From Armatimonadota bacterium (GTDB lineage Bacteria > Sysuimicrobiota > Sysuimicrobiia > Sysuimicrobiales > JACQTN01), in NCBI GenBank assembly GCA_016210785.1, contig JACQTN010000169.1, forward strand, positions 1 through 7,116: DNA of 7,116 nucleotides, read 5' to 3'. Each line of letters begins with the position of its first letter. Positions within the stretch are counted from its first letter, which is position 1. Below, one piece after another: positions 5,660 through 7,116 of this stretch. The position numbers were made by a program, and so were the translations under genes. The notes under the pieces were generated by a model. The model did no database searches and was not told where the DNA came from. It saw nothing but the letters and a program-made list of their open reading frames with translations.

Positions 5660-5770
5660 ACAATGTCTGGTCGGCAACGATAGATTGCTCTAAAATGGGC
5701 ACGTTGGAGCGCGTACGTCTAACTCTTATTGAATCACCGAATACATGGTCGAAAGGTGGAGAAACAAGAC

Positions 5771-6970
5771 ATGGGTTCTGAACCGTCTATTCCGAAGGAG
5801 GAGTTCAAGCAGAGGCAGGTCACGGCAGCGCGGGAGGCGGGAGCCAGGGGGCTGGATGGGCTGCTGGTCTGGTCGCGCGGCGGCAGCACGGTGGATCGCC
5901 ACGCCAACGTGCTGTACCTGGCCAACCACTACAGCCAGTTTCCCTTCATACCCGATTTCCCGCCCCACTGGACCGGCAGGGCACACTCGTGCGTCGTCAT
6001 GCCCTCGTCCGGGGAGCCAACGCTCCTGGTGGACCTCCAGTACTACCGGGAGGACCTGGTCGCGGTGGACGACGTGCGGATGGCGTTCGATCTGGTAGGC
6101 CTGGTCGCCGAGGTGGTAAAGGAGAAGGGCCTTGCGCGTGGGAGGCTCGGGATAGTGGGCGCCGACGTGCTGCCGTACAGTTTCTTCACACAGCTCCGCA
6201 CCGCGCTGCCCGATGCACAGTTCGAGGAGGCGGACGACATCTTGGGGCGCATGCGGATGATCAAGAGCCCGGCCGAGCTGGAGATAATCCGGCGCTCCTG
6301 CGAGATCGGCTCCCGCGCCATCTCCACGATAATGGAGAACGCGGCGCCCGGCAAGACCGAGGCGGAGATAGCTTCCACCGGCGTGGCCGAGCTCGTGGCC
6401 AGCGGGGTGGCGATCTACAGCGTGCCTGTCTCCTCCGGCCCCAATTCCTGGGCCTACGGCTACGCCCGTCTGCCAACCTACGACCACACGCGGAAGCTGG
6501 AGAAGGGCGACATCTTCCACCTTGACCTGATCGGCGCCTACCAGGGCTACTACTTCGATCTATCCAGGTCCACGGTGGTCGGAAGCGCTCCAACGGAAGA
6601 GCAGCGGCGAACCCTCGATCTCCCCGTGGAATGCGTCACACGGGTGATCGACGCCATCAAGCCGGGAGTAACCGCCGAGCAGGTGGCCGCCGTGGGCCAG
6701 TCCTATCTGGAGGAGGTCGGTGAGCTGAAGACGGTGGCCGCGGGAGATGCCCGCAAGGGCTTCACCGCCTTCGGACACAGCCTGGGGCTCATGTGGGAAG
6801 GGCCGTGGTTCATGAAGGGCGACTCCACGGTGATCCAACCCGGCATGTACCTGGCCGTCGAGTACCGGACCAGCCGCAGGGACTTCGGCGGAGCCCAGTT
6901 CGAGGAGAACTTCGTCGTCACGGACACGGGAGTAGAAATCCTTACGAACGCCCGAGAGCGCTGGTGGTAG
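5771..6970 (+). CDS. M24-family metallopeptidase (creatinase / Xaa-Pro peptidase type)
   Basis: This 399-residue protein has the two-domain layout of prolidase/aminopeptidase P/creatinase relatives. An N-terminal creatinase-N domain (about 15-160, with NVLYLANHYSQFPF) precedes a C-terminal pita-bread fold (about 170-395). All five expected metal ligands are present: D252 (HLDLIG), D263 (YYFDLSRS, the canonical 11-residue spacing), H336 (FGHSLGL), E364 (LAVEYR) and E378 (QFEENFVV, 14 residues on). This points to an active dinuclear Mn/Co/Zn enzyme that removes or hydrolyses proline-containing peptides, although creatinase-like and ectoine-hydrolase-like members share the fold. The ATG at 5771 has GGTGGAG at 5755-5761, 9 nt away; an upstream TTG at 5729 in the same frame has no ribosome-binding site. 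There is no signal peptide. It follows the M28 gene in the same direction, 278 bp downstream across a REPIN-like element, so co-transcription is uncertain. Confidence 0.94.
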   Translation: MGSEPSIPKEEFKQRQVTAAREAGARGLDGLLVWSRGGSTVDRHANVLYLANHYSQFPFIPDFPPHWTGRAHSCVVMPSSGEPTLLVDLQYYREDLVAVDDVRMAFDLVGLVAEVVKEKGLARGRLGIVGADVLPYSFFTQLRTALPDAQFEEADDILGRMRMIKSPAELEIIRRSCEIGSRAISTIMENAAPGKTEAEIASTGVAELVASGVAIYSVPVSSGPNSWAYGYARLPTYDHTRKLEKGDIFHLDLIGAYQGYYFDLSRSTVVGSAPTEEQRRTLDLPVECVTRVIDAIKPGVTAEQVAAVGQSYLEEVGELKTVAAGDARKGFTAFGHSLGLMWEGPWFMKGDSTVIQPGMYLAVEYRTSRRDFGGAQFEENFVVTDTGVEILTNARERWW

Positions 6971-6980
6971 GCCGAGGGTC

Positions 6981-7000
6981 AAGGGGCAAGGGGCAAGGAG
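6981..7000 (+). repeat. Short tandem AAGGGGC repeat after the M24 gene
   Basis: Two perfect copies of AAGGGGC (6981-6987, 6988-6994) are followed by a partial AAGGAG, 10 bp past the M24 stop codon. Such 7-bp GGGCAA arrays often occur in intergenic repeat clusters of environmental bacteria. No hairpin or terminator is formed here. Confidence 0.6.
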
Positions 7001-7010
7001 ACGGAGACAC

Positions 7011-7086
7011 GGTCAGTTGTCCGTTGTCAGTAGTCAGTTGCATGAATAACCGAGGGGCTACCCCTAGGTCCAACGGACAACTGACC
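7011..7086. repeat. Inverted repeat with perfect 16-bp ends, downstream of the M24 gene
   Basis: GGTCAGTTGTCCGTTG at 7011-7026 is exactly repeated in inverse at 7071-7086, 44 bp apart. The left side continues with related GTCAGTAGTCAGTTG, and the right side with ACTGACAAATGACAAC, so both arms are built of degenerate GTCAGT/GTTGTC units and the element may extend past 7086. Inside is a small AGGGG-CTA-CCCCT hairpin (7053-7065). It could act as a transcription-end hairpin, but no T-tract follows. No coding region is credible in 6971-7116. Confidence 0.72.
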
Positions 7087-7116
7087 ACTGACAAATGACA
7101 ACGAGTGACTTATGGA

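Noticed and set aside
5690..5698. TAAAAT as a -10 box for the M24 gene
   Set aside because: No acceptable -35 lies 16-18 bp upstream, and alternative boxes nearer the gene (TTGGAG / TATTGA) match poorly.
5729..5770. A 14-codon N-terminal extension of the M24 protein from a TTG
   Set aside because: There is no ribosome-binding site before it; the ATG at 5771 has GGTGGAG at suitable spacing.

Overview
The window is high-GC bacterial DNA, most likely from an uncultured lineage. The protein-kinase start at the left edge resembles the many Ser/Thr kinases of Acidobacteriota-like genomes. The right half carries dense small inverted repeats of a kind common in Chloroflexota, Armatimonadota and Planctomycetota genomes. 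I cannot fix the phylum from the sequence, and the two halves may not share one origin (see the pckG finding).

Layout: 1-98 (-) is the first 33 codons of a eukaryotic-type Ser/Thr kinase that runs off the left edge. 190-839 (-) is a vapBC-type toxin-antitoxin pair, AbrB-fold antitoxin followed by PIN-domain toxin, joined by a GTGA overlap. 880-1044 (-) is a decayed fragment of a second kinase (catalytic-loop region only). 1064-2887 (-) is a full-length GTP-dependent PEP carboxykinase (pckG). 2888-3350 is the divergent control region between pckG and the right-hand genes; it holds a good sigma70-like promoter for the rightward gene, a weaker extended -10 for the leftward side, palindromes and one doubtful small ORF. 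3351-5492 (+) is an M28 metallopeptidase with an 87-bp inverted repeat inserted in frame. 5530-5659 is a pair of inverted REP-like hairpins (REPIN/BIME-like). 5771-6970 (+) is an M24 creatinase/Xaa-Pro-type peptidase. 6971-7116 is repeat-rich intergenic DNA.

Functionally, pckG is a central gluconeogenic enzyme and is not obviously linked to the peptidases. The M28 and M24 enzymes are both dinuclear-metal peptidase families with all expected metal ligands, they lie in the same orientation, and they lack signal peptides. They plausibly work together in cytoplasmic peptide turnover, but the 278-bp repeat-filled gap makes a single operon uncertain.

No CRISPR array, tRNA, rRNA or complete transposase gene is present. 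The most interesting content is the repeat ecology of 4729-7116, where three unrelated inverted-repeat families occur within 2.4 kb. One is translated inside an enzyme, and one shows compensatory base changes that keep its hairpins intact. The second point of interest is a sharp compositional step inside pckG near 2290, which suggests gene mosaicism or an assembly join.
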